Of a DNA stretch of 62,968 nucleotides, positions 8,731 to 17,809 are shown in pieces. Origin of the DNA: an uncultured Spirochaetales bacterium (lineage in GTDB: Bacteria > Spirochaetota > Spirochaetia > Sphaerochaetales > Sphaerochaetaceae); the NCBI GenBank assembly GCA_949285905.1, contig CASDZV010000034.1:1-62968 (forward strand), in the 5' to 3' direction. The position numbers and the translations under genes are program-made. Below the pieces are notes generated by a model. The model searched no databases. It had not been told where the DNA came from and saw nothing but the letters and a program-made list of their open reading frames with translations. Position 1 is the stretch's first letter, and each line of letters begins with the position of its first letter.

Positions 8731-9591
8731 ATGGAGAAAATGAAAGAAGGGCGGCGCTTAAAGACATTGAATCCATTCACAACCATTGTGCCTTATATCA
8801 TGGTTGAACGCAGTGATAGTCAGAATACGATAAATGACTGCTTTGATGTACGCGGGGCTGAGCAGCTTTTGCGTCGTCTGCGTACAGAGGGCTATGACTC
8901 AATCGGTATTCTGCACATTGTTCTGGCAGCATATGTCAGGGCTGTGTCTCAGCGTCCTGCCATAAACCGCTTCATACGTGGCCAGAAGATCTACGCGAGG
9001 AATAACATCGTCATTAATATGGCTGTGAAGCGCAAGATGAGTCTCGATGGGGAAGAGACAACCGTGAAGCTCAAGTTCAGCCCCTCTGATACCCTCATCG
9101 ATGTCTACCATAAATTCAATGATCTTTTCCTGGAGACAGTCGGAGAGGAAGACAGCAGGAACAGTACAGATGCCGCCGCTGCTTTGATAGGGCATATACC
9201 GGGGCTTATCAAGAAATGGGTCATCTGGTTTCTGAAGACTCTTGACTATTTCGGTCTTCTTCCGCCCGTGCTTATCAACGCATCCCCGTTCCACGGTTCG
9301 ATGTTCATTACCAGCATGGCCTCCCTCAACATCCCTCCCATCCGTCATCATCTCTATAATTTCGGCAATGTGCCTGTGTTCATCGCATTCGGCGCAAAGA
9401 GACAGGAACTGGTGCTTAATGATGATGGTTCTGTTTCCAAACGGAAAGTTGTGGATTTTGTCGCAAATCTCGATGAGAGAATCTGTGATGGCTATTACTA
9501 TGCTTCTGCACTGAAGATGTTCAAAAAGTACCTTGTTTCTCCAGAAGGGCTTCTTGATCCTCCTGAAGAAGTTGTCGACGACGTCCGGTAA
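8731..9591 (+). CDS. CAT/E2-fold acyltransferase-like protein
   Basis: 286 residues resembling the catalytic domain of 2-oxoacid dehydrogenase E2 and chloramphenicol acetyltransferase; databases usually label such proteins 2-oxo acid dehydrogenase acyltransferase. There is no lipoyl domain, no E1-binding domain, and no E1 or E3 genes nearby, so it is not part of a classical complex. The position of the catalytic E2 motif DHRxxDG reads DERICDG (~residues 250-256): the general-base histidine is replaced by glutamate. It is followed after 38 bp by metY on the same strand. An acyl-CoA-dependent transfer role is inferred from fold only; a non-catalytic role is possible. Confidence 0.7.
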   Translation: MEKMKEGRRLKTLNPFTTIVPYIMVERSDSQNTINDCFDVRGAEQLLRRLRTEGYDSIGILHIVLAAYVRAVSQRPAINRFIRGQKIYARNNIVINMAVKRKMSLDGEETTVKLKFSPSDTLIDVYHKFNDLFLETVGEEDSRNSTDAAAALIGHIPGLIKKWVIWFLKTLDYFGLLPPVLINASPFHGSMFITSMASLNIPPIRHHLYNFGNVPVFIAFGAKRQELVLNDDGSVSKRKVVDFVANLDERICDGYYYASALKMFKKYLVSPEGLLDPPEEVVDDVR

Positions 9592-9629
9592 TCTTCCACA
9601 TCGTTTATTTTTTGTATTACACTCGCCAT

Positions 9630-10907
9630 ATGAAACGAGCAACATTATGTGTGCAGGCCGGGTATGAACCTGGAAACGGTGAGCCGAGGATCCTGCCGAT
9701 ATATCAGAGCACGACTTATAAATATGACAGCAGCGCGGAACTGGCATCGCTTTTCGATCTGGAAACACCAGGGCATATGTATACACGGATTTCCAACCCT
9801 ACAGTGGATTGCGTGGAGAGGAAGGTAGCCGCGCTTGAGGGTGGTGTCGGTGCGATGATGACCTCCTCAGGGCAGGCAGCTTCTCTTATTTCTGTATTGA
9901 ATATTGCCTCCAGCGGTGACAATTTCATCATGATGGGCAACCTCTATGGCGGAACGACAAATCTCTTTTTGGTCACAATGCGGCGTATGGGTATTGAAGC
10001 GCGTGTTGTCAGCCCGGAGATGAGCGATGATGAGATTCTGTCTTTCTTCGATGAGCGTACAAGGCTCTTCTTTGGAGAGACTATCGCAAATCCATCCCTC
10101 GCAGTCTTCGACTTTGACAGGTTCGCGCCTCTTGTGCATTCAAAAGGCGTGCCTTTGATTATAGACAACACGTTCGCAACTCCTATTCTGTGCCGTCCGT
10201 TCGAGCATGGTGCAGATATCGTCATCCACTCTACAACGAAGTATATGGACGGGCACGCATCCGTTGTAGGTGGGATGATTGTCGATGGCGGTACGTTTGA
10301 CTGGGAAAAAGGCAGCAAGTACCCGGAATTGACAGAGCCTGATGAATCATATCATGGTGTGGTATATACAAAGACATTCGGCAGGGCCGCTTATATTACA
10401 AAAGCACGCACGCAGCTGATGAGAGACCTTGGCTCGACGCCACAACCGATAGCAGCTTTCCTTCTGAATATGGGGCTTGAGACGCTCGATCTGAGAATCA
10501 GGAGACACAGCGAGAATGCCATGAGGGTTGCTGAGTACCTTTCAACTCGTACCGACCTCATTAAGAGTGTCAGCTATCCGGGTCTTGCCTCCTCACCGGA
10601 ACATGAGAGGGCCCTGAAATACCTTGATGGTGGACTTTCTTCAGGTGTTGTCTCCTTCTCGATGAAAGGAGGACGTGAGAATGCGATGAAGTTCATGGAT
10701 TCTCTTTCCCTTGCCTCTATTGTTGTTCATGTAGCAGATGCGCGCACTTCAGTGCTTAATCCCGCCTCCACCACGCATCGTCAGCTTTCTGATGAAATGC
10801 TCATCAACGCTGGAATTGATCCCGGCTTTGTCCGCTTCTCTGTGGGAATTGAGGATGTGGAGGATATTATTGCAGATATAGAGGGAGCACTTTCTGTATG
10901 CCGATAA
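9630..10907 (+). CDS. metY: O-acetylhomoserine sulfhydrylase / aminocarboxypropyltransferase
   Basis: 425-residue PLP enzyme of the Cys/Met-metabolism family. It makes homocysteine directly from O-acetylhomoserine and sulfide. The PLP-binding lysine lies in the signature [10 protein letters not shown] (~residue 205), with NPT near residue 55 and SSGQAA near 80. The start at ATG 9630 is preferred over an upstream TTG because [14 protein letters not shown] matches family N-termini. It overlaps metA by 10 bp, forming a two-gene methionine branch. Cystathionine gamma-synthase is the main alternative, but the MetA partner with acetyl specificity favours MetY. Confidence 0.88.
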   Translation: MKRATLCVQAGYEPGNGEPRILPIYQSTTYKYDSSAELASLFDLETPGHMYTRISNPTVDCVERKVAALEGGVGAMMTSSGQAASLISVLNIASSGDNFIMMGNLYGGTTNLFLVTMRRMGIEARVVSPEMSDDEILSFFDERTRLFFGETIANPSLAVFDFDRFAPLVHSKGVPLIIDNTFATPILCRPFEHGADIVIHSTTKYMDGHASVVGGMIVDGGTFDWEKGSKYPELTEPDESYHGVVYTKTFGRAAYITKARTQLMRDLGSTPQPIAAFLLNMGLETLDLRIRRHSENAMRVAEYLSTRTDLIKSVSYPGLASSPEHERALKYLDGGLSSGVVSFSMKGGRENAMKFMDSLSLASIVVHVADARTSVLNPASTTHRQLSDEMLINAGIDPGFVRFSVGIEDVEDIIADIEGALSVCR

Positions 10908-11848
10908 AAATCCCGAACAGCCTTCCTGCAAGAAAGGTGCTTGAGAGCGAGAATATCTTTGTCATGACAGAGACGCGTGCCCGTACTCAGGACATGCGTC
11001 CGCTCCGGATAGCGCTGCTGAATCTGATGCCGACTAAGATTGTGACAGAGACTCAGCTTACAAGACTTCTCGGCAATACGCCTCTCCAGGTTGAACTGAC
11101 ACTTGTGCAGGTTGAAAGCCATGTCTCGAAGAATACACCCGAAGAGCATATGCTTGCATTCTACAAACCATTCAGCGCTATTGAGAATGAGAATTTCGAT
11201 GGAATGGTCATTACTGGTGCGCCTGTCGAGAACATGGATTTCGAGGAAGTCGAGTACTGGGATGAGCTCAAGTACATTATGGAATGGTCAAAGAGCCATG
11301 TGCACTCAGTGTTCCACATCTGCTGGGCAGCGCAGGCCGCGCTTTATTATCATTTCGGTATTGAGAAGGTGCCACTTGGCAAGAAGCTCTTCGGTATCTT
11401 TCCTCATCGTGTCATATATCGCAATCCTGTCCTTCTAAGAGGGTTTGATGATGTTTTTTATGTGCCTCATTCGCGGTATACGGAGAGTAGCAGGGCTCAG
11501 ATGCTCTCAGAGCCCAGACTGAAGATTCTCTCGATGTCCGATGAAGCCGGGATATATGCATCAATGACTGAGAATGGCCGTCAGATATTCATAACAGGTC
11601 ACTCTGAATATGACAGGGATACCCTTAAGAATGAGTATCTCAGGGACAGAGCCGCAGGTCTTGATACAGCCATTCCTGAGAACTATTTCCCCTCGGATGA
11701 TCCGGATCAGGAACCAGAGATGTCATGGCGCGGACACGCAAATCTGCTGTATTCGAACTGGCTTAACTACTTTGTCTATCAGACAACGCCGTATGACCTC
11801 TCTGCACTTAGCGATAAAACAGCCTCATTTCCTGGAAACGAGCTGTGA
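10898..11848 (+). CDS. metA: Homoserine O-acetyltransferase (MetA family)
   Basis: 316 residues, full length for MetA. It activates the homoserine hydroxyl, the first step specific to methionine. The triad matches E. coli numbering: Cys142 (HICWAAQA), His235 and Glu237 (TGHSEYD). The acyl-specificity residue at position 111 is Glu (GAPVENMDF); in characterised MetA enzymes Glu111 gives acetyl-CoA and Gly111 succinyl-CoA use. The product is therefore probably O-acetylhomoserine, the substrate of the overlapping metY. Databases will often call it homoserine O-succinyltransferase by default. No S-box or other methionine leader was seen upstream of the pair. Confidence 0.9.
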   Translation: MPIKIPNSLPARKVLESENIFVMTETRARTQDMRPLRIALLNLMPTKIVTETQLTRLLGNTPLQVELTLVQVESHVSKNTPEEHMLAFYKPFSAIENENFDGMVITGAPVENMDFEEVEYWDELKYIMEWSKSHVHSVFHICWAAQAALYYHFGIEKVPLGKKLFGIFPHRVIYRNPVLLRGFDDVFYVPHSRYTESSRAQMLSEPRLKILSMSDEAGIYASMTENGRQIFITGHSEYDRDTLKNEYLRDRAAGLDTAIPENYFPSDDPDQEPEMSWRGHANLLYSNWLNYFVYQTTPYDLSALSDKTASFPGNEL

Positions 11849-11867
11849 TTATTCATTCTTTTTAAAT

Positions 11868-11911
11868 ATTTATGCATAGCTAGTAGCATAAATGCATTTT
11901 TTATGTATAAT
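11868..11911 (+). promoter_or_regulatory. ArgR-like operator and promoter of argCJBD
   Basis: A perfect 8-bp inverted repeat, ATTTATGC (11868-11875) and GCATAAAT (11886-11893), is followed by further TGCAT and TATGC half-sites and a consensus -10 TATAAT at 11906-11911. The arrangement resembles clustered ARG boxes (TGnAT-N4-ATnCA). A gene for ArgR is in this window (40111-40581) and has similar half-sites upstream. No good -35 box was found, so the ArgR-site reading rests on half-site similarity. Confidence 0.55.
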
Positions 11912-11934
11912 TATGCCGTCAGATTGGAGGACGA

Positions 11935-12969
11935 ATGATTAAAGCAGCAATTCTTGGAGCTACTGGTTATGCAGGTGCAGAGCTGATGAGGCTTCTTTCT
12001 TATCATCCGGATGCGGAGATTGTGTACCCAGCTTCACACTCATATGCCGGCAAGAAGTTTTCAGATATCTATCCAGGCATGAGAGGCGTTTGTGACATGA
12101 TACTCCGTGAGGATGATATCGCCAAAGCCGCAGAGGAGGCTGATGTCATCTTCCTCTCGCTTCCAGCAGGACTTGCCTCATCGTTAGTCACGCCGGAAAT
12201 ACTGTCAAAAGCTGTTGTTATCGACCTTGGAGCAGATTTCCGTCTCCATGATAAATCCGTCTATGAAAGCTGGTATAAGACAGAGCACCACTCACCCCAG
12301 CTTCTGGGAGAGGCTGTCTATGGACTTCCGGAGATACACAGAGATAGCATCAAGGGCAAGCGTCTTATCGCAAACCCCGGTTGTTATACGACCTGCTCAA
12401 TCATGACGCTCTATCCTCTTGTGAAGAGCAATCTCATTAAGACAGATGGAATCATCATCGATGCCAAGAGCGGAACTTCAGGTGCAGGGCGCTCGGAGAA
12501 ACTGGGGTCGCTCTTCTGTGAAGTAAATGAATCCATCAAGGCTTATGGTGTCACAACACACAGGCATACACCAGAGATCGAGCAGGAGCTTTCCGCAGCT
12601 GCGGATAAGGACATTGTCCTGCAGTTCACACCGCACCTTGTGCCTATGAACAGGGGTATTCTCGCTGTTTGTTATGCGCGTATTGAAAACGGTGTGACAG
12701 AAGACGATGTGAGCGCGGCCTATTCGATTTATGAGAATGAGCCTTTTGTAAGGATACTTGATACGCTTCCTGAGACGCGTTTCGTGAAGGGCACGAACCT
12801 TGTGGATATCTCATGGCGCCTCGATAAGCGCACTGGGAATATCATAGCGCTTGGTGCGATAGACAACCTTGTGAAAGGCGCAGCCGGACAGGCCGTGCAG
12901 AACATGAATATAGCTTTCGGTCTGCCTGAGACTGAAGGACTTGTGACAGGGGCAGGCTGTCCCTTCTGA
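11935..12969 (+). CDS. argC: N-acetyl-gamma-glutamyl-phosphate reductase
   Basis: 344 residues, normal length. It reduces N-acetylglutamyl-5-phosphate with NADPH in arginine synthesis. The N-terminal Rossmann motif is GATGYAGAEL (residues 8-17) and the catalytic cysteine lies in ANPGCYTT (~residue 150). The GTSGAGR segment near 185 is also family-typical. A strong ribosome site (GGAGG) lies 5 bases before the ATG. It is first in the cluster argC-argJ-argB-argD, with 12 bp to argJ, and downstream of a candidate ArgR operator. Confidence 0.96.
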   Translation: MIKAAILGATGYAGAELMRLLSYHPDAEIVYPASHSYAGKKFSDIYPGMRGVCDMILREDDIAKAAEEADVIFLSLPAGLASSLVTPEILSKAVVIDLGADFRLHDKSVYESWYKTEHHSPQLLGEAVYGLPEIHRDSIKGKRLIANPGCYTTCSIMTLYPLVKSNLIKTDGIIIDAKSGTSGAGRSEKLGSLFCEVNESIKAYGVTTHRHTPEIEQELSAAADKDIVLQFTPHLVPMNRGILAVCYARIENGVTEDDVSAAYSIYENEPFVRILDTLPETRFVKGTNLVDISWRLDKRTGNIIALGAIDNLVKGAAGQAVQNMNIAFGLPETEGLVTGAGCPF

Positions 12970-12981
12970 TAGGAGAAAAAG

Positions 12982-14193
12982 ATGGAAATCATAAATGGCG
13001 GTGTGCTTAGCGCAAAAGGCTTCAAGGCGGCAGGTATACATGCAGGACTGAAAAAATCAAAGAAGGATATGGCGCTCCTTGTCTCTGACAAGGATGCGGT
13101 CACAGCTGCTGTGTTCACAACCAATAAAGTGAAGGCGGCACCTGTAATCTGGGACCAGAGCGTTGCAGAAGGCGCTGTGGCAAGGGCTGTTGTCATCAAC
13201 AGCGGAAATGCAAATGCATGTACAGGGAAACAGGGACTTCTTGATGCAGAGAAGACAGCGGAAATAGCTTCAGAGCTGATTGAGACAGAGAAGAGTAAAG
13301 TCTACGTCTGTTCGACAGGAGTCATCGGAGTTCCCCTTGATATGACAAAGATATCGGATGGGATTGCAAAGCTTTTCCCTCTTCTCTCCGTCTCTGGAGG
13401 AGAGGATGCTGCAGATGCAATCTGCACCACAGATACATTCCGCAAGGAAGCTGCGGCTGCAGTCACTATCGATGGACATAAGGTGACGGTAGGAGGCATG
13501 GCCAAAGGCTCTGGTATGATACATCCGAATATGGCGACGATGCTCAGTTTCATAACAACTGACGCTGTAATCGGGAAAGCGACACTGCAGAAGCTCCTTG
13601 GCAATACTGTAGAAGATACATTCAATATGATTTCAGTTGATGGTGATACATCGACAAATGACACTTGTCTGGTTCTTGCAAATGGAATGGCAGAGAACCC
13701 TGAGATTCTCCCCGGGACAGAAGAGTATGAGGCATTTGAGGAAGCATTCAGCTACGTTCTGGGAGAGCTTGCGAAGCTTATCACGCGCGATGGCGAAGGC
13801 GCTGGCCGCTTCATTGAGATGAATGTCATAAATGCCAAGACAGAAAAAGATGCGAAAATAGCTGCGCGTGCTGTCATATCATCATCGCTTGTAAAGGCTG
13901 CATTCTTCGGTTCTGATGCAAACTGGGGAAGAGTTCTCTGTGCAATGGGCTACTCAGGGGCAGATTTCGATCCATCGCTCGTTTCTCTTTCCTTCTCATC
14001 TGTGAAAGGTACAATCGAGACTGTGAAGGATGGTGAGCCGCTGCCATTCAGTGAGGAGAAGGCTAAGGAGATACTGCTTGAGAAGGAAATCACAGTCACT
14101 GCAGATCTGCACCAGGGTGCTGCCAGTGCTGTAGCCTGGGGCTGCGACCTCACATATGACTATGTGAGAATCAATGGTGATTACAGGAGCTAG
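12982..14193 (+). CDS. argJ: Bifunctional glutamate N-acetyltransferase / amino-acid acetyltransferase
   Basis: 403 residues. ArgJ recycles the acetyl group from N-acetylornithine to glutamate. The autoproteolysis site is visible as HPNMATMLSF, where the chain is cut before Thr (~residue 183-184) to give alpha and beta subunits with Thr as nucleophile. DANWGRVLCAMGYSGAD is the usual C-terminal signature. A ribosome site, AGGAG, precedes the ATG. Whether it is mono- or bifunctional cannot be told from sequence; no separate argA was seen in this cluster. The stop lies 1 bp before the argB start. Confidence 0.95.
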   Translation: MEIINGGVLSAKGFKAAGIHAGLKKSKKDMALLVSDKDAVTAAVFTTNKVKAAPVIWDQSVAEGAVARAVVINSGNANACTGKQGLLDAEKTAEIASELIETEKSKVYVCSTGVIGVPLDMTKISDGIAKLFPLLSVSGGEDAADAICTTDTFRKEAAAAVTIDGHKVTVGGMAKGSGMIHPNMATMLSFITTDAVIGKATLQKLLGNTVEDTFNMISVDGDTSTNDTCLVLANGMAENPEILPGTEEYEAFEEAFSYVLGELAKLITRDGEGAGRFIEMNVINAKTEKDAKIAARAVISSSLVKAAFFGSDANWGRVLCAMGYSGADFDPSLVSLSFSSVKGTIETVKDGEPLPFSEEKAKEILLEKEITVTADLHQGAASAVAWGCDLTYDYVRINGDYRS

Positions 14194-14194
14194 C

Positions 14195-15076
14195 ATGTAC
14201 GAGAAAGAACAGGCCAAGGCTGAGATACTCATTGAAGCTATTCCATATATCAGGAAGTTCGCAGGTGAGACTGTCGTCATTAAGTATGGCGGATCTGCGA
14301 TGGTTGATGAACGATTGAAGAAGGCAGTCATCAAAGATGTCGCTATGCTGAAGTACCTCGGACTTAATCCTATCATCATCCACGGCGGTGGCAAGGAGAT
14401 CACCGCGATGCTGGACAGAATCGGGAAAGAGACACAGTTTGTCGATGGCCTCAGGGTTACAGACGCTGAGACTGCAGGGGTCGCGGAGATGGTACTTTCC
14501 GGTTCAATCGGTAAGAGTCTTGTGGAGAATCTGGAATCTGTAGGTATCAGAGCCTGTGGCATCAATGGGAAAGATGGACACACGCTGATGGCTAAGAAAA
14601 AGATTGATGACAAAGGCCGTGACCTTGGTTTTGTTGGAGAGATTGTCAATGTGGATAAGACACTGATTGATACTCTGATCAGTGCAGGTTTCGTTCCAGT
14701 GATTTCTCCTGTCGGGGTCGATGCATTCTCTCAGACATACAATGTCAATGCAGATTACGCAGCAACTGCCATCGCAGGTGCTCTCAATGCCCAGAAGCTT
14801 GTATTCATGACAGATGTTGAGGGCATACTGCGCGACAAGGATGATCCGAAGTCTATCATCAGACGGATGAATGCAAGAGAAGCTGTCGAGCTGATTGAAG
14901 AGGGGGTCATCAAAGGTGGGATGATTCCCAAGGTCGAATGCTGTCTTGAGGCAATCAGAAAGGGCGTCAAGTCTGTTCACGTCCTTGATGGACGTTTGCC
15001 GCATTCAATACTTCTTGAGATTTTTACAGCAGAAGGTATCGGTACAATGCTTACTCCGGAGGTGAGAGATGAGTAA
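14195..15076 (+). CDS. argB: Acetylglutamate kinase
   Basis: 293 residues from ATG 14195. A longer in-frame start at 14174 was rejected because AGGAGC at 14185-14190 places the ribosome just before 14195 and family proteins begin near MYEKEQAKAEILIEA. It phosphorylates N-acetylglutamate. Amino-acid-kinase motifs are VIKYGGSAM (phosphate loop), IIHGGGKEI (substrate loop) and NADYAATAIA (nucleotide site). The N-terminal helix is the kind found in hexameric, arginine-inhibited enzymes, so feedback inhibition is possible. It overlaps argD by 8 bp. Confidence 0.95.
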   Translation: MYEKEQAKAEILIEAIPYIRKFAGETVVIKYGGSAMVDERLKKAVIKDVAMLKYLGLNPIIIHGGGKEITAMLDRIGKETQFVDGLRVTDAETAGVAEMVLSGSIGKSLVENLESVGIRACGINGKDGHTLMAKKKIDDKGRDLGFVGEIVNVDKTLIDTLISAGFVPVISPVGVDAFSQTYNVNADYAATAIAGALNAQKLVFMTDVEGILRDKDDPKSIIRRMNAREAVELIEEGVIKGGMIPKVECCLEAIRKGVKSVHVLDGRLPHSILLEIFTAEGIGTMLTPEVRDE

Positions 15077-16265
15077 TCAGGAAATCGTAGCACTCGGAAA
15101 AGAAAACTACATGTCTAACTATTCCCAGTTCCCTGTTGCAATTAAAAGCGGGAAAGGGATGGTCCTTACTGATGAGGATGGTAAGGAATATCTTGATTTC
15201 GTGGCTGGTATTGCTGTGAATGCATTGGGCTATGGTGATGAGGATGAGAAGAAAGCTCTTCTTTCTGTGATGGAGAGCGGTGTCTTCCATACATCGAACC
15301 TCTACTATAACAGCCATGCAGTGCATGCAGCTGCTATGCTCAATAAACTTGCAGGTTCTGAGGAAGTCTTCTTCTGCAACAGCGGCGCAGAGGCCAATGA
15401 GGCTGCGCTGAAAATGGCAAGGAAGTATGGCTCATCAAAAGGCAAGAGCGTTATCATCTCATTCCATCATTCTTTCCATGGCCGCACATACGGTGCTGTC
15501 ACTGTCACAGGCCAGGATAAGTATCATAAAGGGTTTGCGCCAATGCTCCCTGATGTTGTCTATGGGGAGTACAATGACCTTGATTCGGTCAAAGCACTTG
15601 CTGATGAACACACTGCTGCGATAATAGTAGAGCCTCTTCAGGGCGAGGGTGGTATCATTCCTGCAGATCCTGAGTTCATCAAAGGTCTTAGGGAGCTTGC
15701 AGACAGGTTTGACGCGCTTCTCATCTTTGATGAGGTGCAGTGTGGACTTGGCCGCACAGGAAAGCTTTTCTGCTTCCAGAACTATGGTATCGAGCCAGAT
15801 ATACTGACGCTTGCCAAGGCACTTGGCGGTGGATTACCCATGGGTGCAGCTCTTGCATTCAAACGTGCAAAGGGAATCTTCTCTCCCGGTGATCATGCTG
15901 CGACTTTTGGAGGCAATGTCGCTTCCGCATCTCTTGCAGAAGTCGTACTTTCCCGTCTTCCTGAGCTTGCTGAGAATGCCTCTGTGAATGGTGCATATCT
16001 GGGCACGAAGCTTGATGAAATTGTCTCAAAGCATCCATCGCTCTGTCTTTCATCACGCGGTATGGGGTTTATGAGAGGCATAGAGCTTGAAATCGCGCCG
16101 AGGGATGTTATTGCGAAGTGCATGGAAAAAGGACTGCTTGTCTGCTCTGCAGGATACACAGTCCTGAGATTTGTTCCGCCACTCATTGCCCAGAAGGCCG
16201 ACATCGACAAGGCTGCAGCCATTGTCGATGAAGCCCTCTCTGAACTGGAGAATCAGGCGAACTGA
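15069..16265 (+). CDS. argD: Acetylornithine aminotransferase
   Basis: 398-residue class-III PLP transaminase converting N-acetylglutamate semialdehyde to N-acetylornithine. Landmarks: FCNSGAEANEAALKMAR for cofactor phosphate binding, SFHGRTYGAVTVTGQ, IFDEVQCGLGRTGKLF, and the PLP lysine in TLAKALGGGLPMGA (~residue 250). It is last in the arg cluster; argF, argG and argH are not in the window. The 3' end overlaps the convergent pepT by 13 bp, with no terminator hairpin in between. Confidence 0.95.
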   Translation: MSNQEIVALGKENYMSNYSQFPVAIKSGKGMVLTDEDGKEYLDFVAGIAVNALGYGDEDEKKALLSVMESGVFHTSNLYYNSHAVHAAAMLNKLAGSEEVFFCNSGAEANEAALKMARKYGSSKGKSVIISFHHSFHGRTYGAVTVTGQDKYHKGFAPMLPDVVYGEYNDLDSVKALADEHTAAIIVEPLQGEGGIIPADPEFIKGLRELADRFDALLIFDEVQCGLGRTGKLFCFQNYGIEPDILTLAKALGGGLPMGAALAFKRAKGIFSPGDHAATFGGNVASASLAEVVLSRLPELAENASVNGAYLGTKLDEIVSKHPSLCLSSRGMGFMRGIELEIAPRDVIAKCMEKGLLVCSAGYTVLRFVPPLIAQKADIDKAAAIVDEALSELENQAN

Positions 16266-17470
16266 GACGCAAGGTGTATGAGTATCTCCGTGCATGTGTC
16301 GAGTGACTCCACGGAGATATATTCATGCCTGCTGTGTGCGTTGTAGCCACCAGTGCACAGGTTCGGGCAAGGCAATCCCATAAATGAGAGTCTGCTGCCG
16401 TCCGTGCCTCCTCTGATTGGCTGTGTGATTGGTTCGATTCCGAGCTCTCTCATGGCAGCAGCGGCCGCTTCTAGAAGTTCTGGGTGCTTTTCCACTACTT
16501 CTCCCATGTTCCTGTACATTTCCCGGATTTCGACATTCACTGTATTCTCACCGTACTTCCTGCAGATGTATTCAGCCGCGTCCCTCATCATCTGTTCCCG
16601 CTTCTTGAGGTTGTCAGAGTCATGGTCACGGAGAAGATAGACCATCTCTGCTTTCTCAACGCCCCCTGCCATCTCCGAAAGATGATAAAAGCCTTCGCGT
16701 CCTTCAGTGCAGTATGGAATCTCATGCTGCGGAAGCAGTGCGTTGTATTCCATTGCTATGAGCATTGCATTTTTCATCTTCCATTTTGCAGATCCAGGAT
16801 GGACGGACACTCCATTGATAGTGACAGTTGCTTCGGAAGCGTTGAATGTCTCGTATTCAAGCTCTCCGACTTTTCCCCCATCAACTGTGTAGCCGACAGG
16901 TACTGTAATGCGGGTCATATCAATTCTGTCCACACCTGATCCGATCTCTTCATCCGGTGTGAACACGATGACAATCTTCGGATGATGAAGCGCTTTGTCA
17001 GAGAGCAGTCTTTCTGCCATTGTCATGATCTCTGCAATTCCCGCTTTGTTATCAGCGCCAAGAAGCGTCGTTCCATCGGTTACAATCAGATGCTCTCCTT
17101 CCGCATCTTTGAGTTCCGGGAAATCTGCAAGCTTTGTGACAACGCCGAGCTTCTCATTGAGAATGATATCTCCGCCATTGTATTCAACAATGCGTGCATT
17201 CACATCCGCTCCTGATACTTCCAGTGCCGTATCCATGTGGGACAGCAAAGCAAAGCCCGGTTTGTCTTCCGATCCTGCTGATGGAGGAATGGTCCCATAT
17301 ACATAGCCATTCTCGTCCAGTGTGGCATCCTCTATGCCCATGGCTTTCATCTCATCTCTCAGATACTCAGCAAGCTTCAGCTGCTTGAGTGTCGATGGGA
17401 ATGTCTCTGATTTGTCATCAGACTGTGTGTCAAACTTGATATAAGTAAGAAATCGTTCATATGTTTGCAT
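16253..17470 (-). CDS. pepT: Peptidase T (aminotripeptidase)
   Basis: 405 residues, the size of E. coli PepT. A cytoplasmic M20B zinc exopeptidase that removes N-terminal residues from tripeptides. Metal ligands are visible in LLSHMDTALEVSG (HxD), GADNKAG and the PDEEIGSG glutamate pair. GGTDGSRLSFMGLPCPNL is the C-terminal signature. ATG 17470 is chosen because MQTYERFLTYIKFDTQ aligns with known N-termini; an upstream TTG adds six residues without a better ribosome site. With the peptide-transporter ATPases nearby it points to use of host-derived or dietary peptides. Confidence 0.93.
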   Translation of the reverse strand: MQTYERFLTYIKFDTQSDDKSETFPSTLKQLKLAEYLRDEMKAMGIEDATLDENGYVYGTIPPSAGSEDKPGFALLSHMDTALEVSGADVNARIVEYNGGDIILNEKLGVVTKLADFPELKDAEGEHLIVTDGTTLLGADNKAGIAEIMTMAERLLSDKALHHPKIVIVFTPDEEIGSGVDRIDMTRITVPVGYTVDGGKVGELEYETFNASEATVTINGVSVHPGSAKWKMKNAMLIAMEYNALLPQHEIPYCTEGREGFYHLSEMAGGVEKAEMVYLLRDHDSDNLKKREQMMRDAAEYICRKYGENTVNVEIREMYRNMGEVVEKHPELLEAAAAAMRELGIEPITQPIRGGTDGSRLSFMGLPCPNLCTGGYNAHSRHEYISVESLDTCTEILIHLASQFA

Positions 17471-17518
17471 AGATAAACTATAGCACAAACAGAAGCATGA
17501 GACGCATATGAATATAGA

Positions 17519-17627
17519 CCTCCTCTCCGCATAATGCGGGAAGGAGGTGATGCCTATGAATGATGAACAGCACGAGTATCAGACAATGAAGAGGATTTGT
17601 CAACAAAAGATTTTAATTTTCTCATAA
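17519..17627 (+). pseudogene. Decayed or variant copy of the mini-toxin module (23-codon ORF)
   Basis: A very strong ribosome site (AAGGAGGTGATGCCT) precedes ATG 17556, which opens a 23-codon frame beginning MNDEQ and ending at 17627. Both the ribosome site and the first codons resemble the toxin gene 250 bp downstream (MSDYQ), but the hydrophobic segment is missing. The ribosome site lies in a hairpin (17519-17530 with 17536-17547, 10 of 12 positions paired), as at the intact module. It reads as a degenerate tandem copy; a leader peptide is the alternative. Confidence 0.4.
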
Positions 17628-17763
17628 TATAAGCTAAATAAACAAATAAACCAAACCATAGTTTAAATACATGTTTGCATCATTCCTCTCGTTCTGATAA
17701 TCTCTTACCGGGTGCTGAAGCACGGCAGGCGGTTGCCCCTCCGAACGGGAGGGTTGCTGCAAT

Positions 17764-17803
17764 CCTCCCGCCCCGCCCTTATGGGTTTATAAGGGAAAGG
17801 AGG
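17764..17803 (+). promoter_or_regulatory. Hairpin sequestering the toxin ribosome binding site
   Basis: CCCTTAT (17776-17782) pairs perfectly with ATAAGGG (17789-17795), and outside it CCTCC (17764-17768) pairs with the Shine-Dalgarno GGAGG (17799-17803). Folding would bury the ribosome site 6 bases ahead of ATG 17810. This is typical of type I toxin messages, whose translation needs processing or refolding. Confidence 0.6.
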
Positions 17804-17809
17804 TGCGCT

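Noticed and set aside
9592..9629. S-box or methionine T-box ahead of metY-metA
   Set aside because: Only 38 bp separate metY from the upstream gene, too short for either riboswitch.
8899..9786. Long minus-strand frame (295 codons) opposite the E2-like gene
   Set aside because: Composition is that of an antisense shadow and no family is recognisable; the plus strand has clear homology.
13996..14649. 217-codon minus-strand frame opposite argJ/argB
   Set aside because: Serine- and proline-rich shadow frame with no recognisable domain.
17675..17809. In-frame N-terminal extension of the mini-toxin (71-residue frame)
   Set aside because: No ribosome site; the stretch contains the hairpins that cover the toxin ribosome site and reads as low-complexity, arginine/proline-rich sequence.
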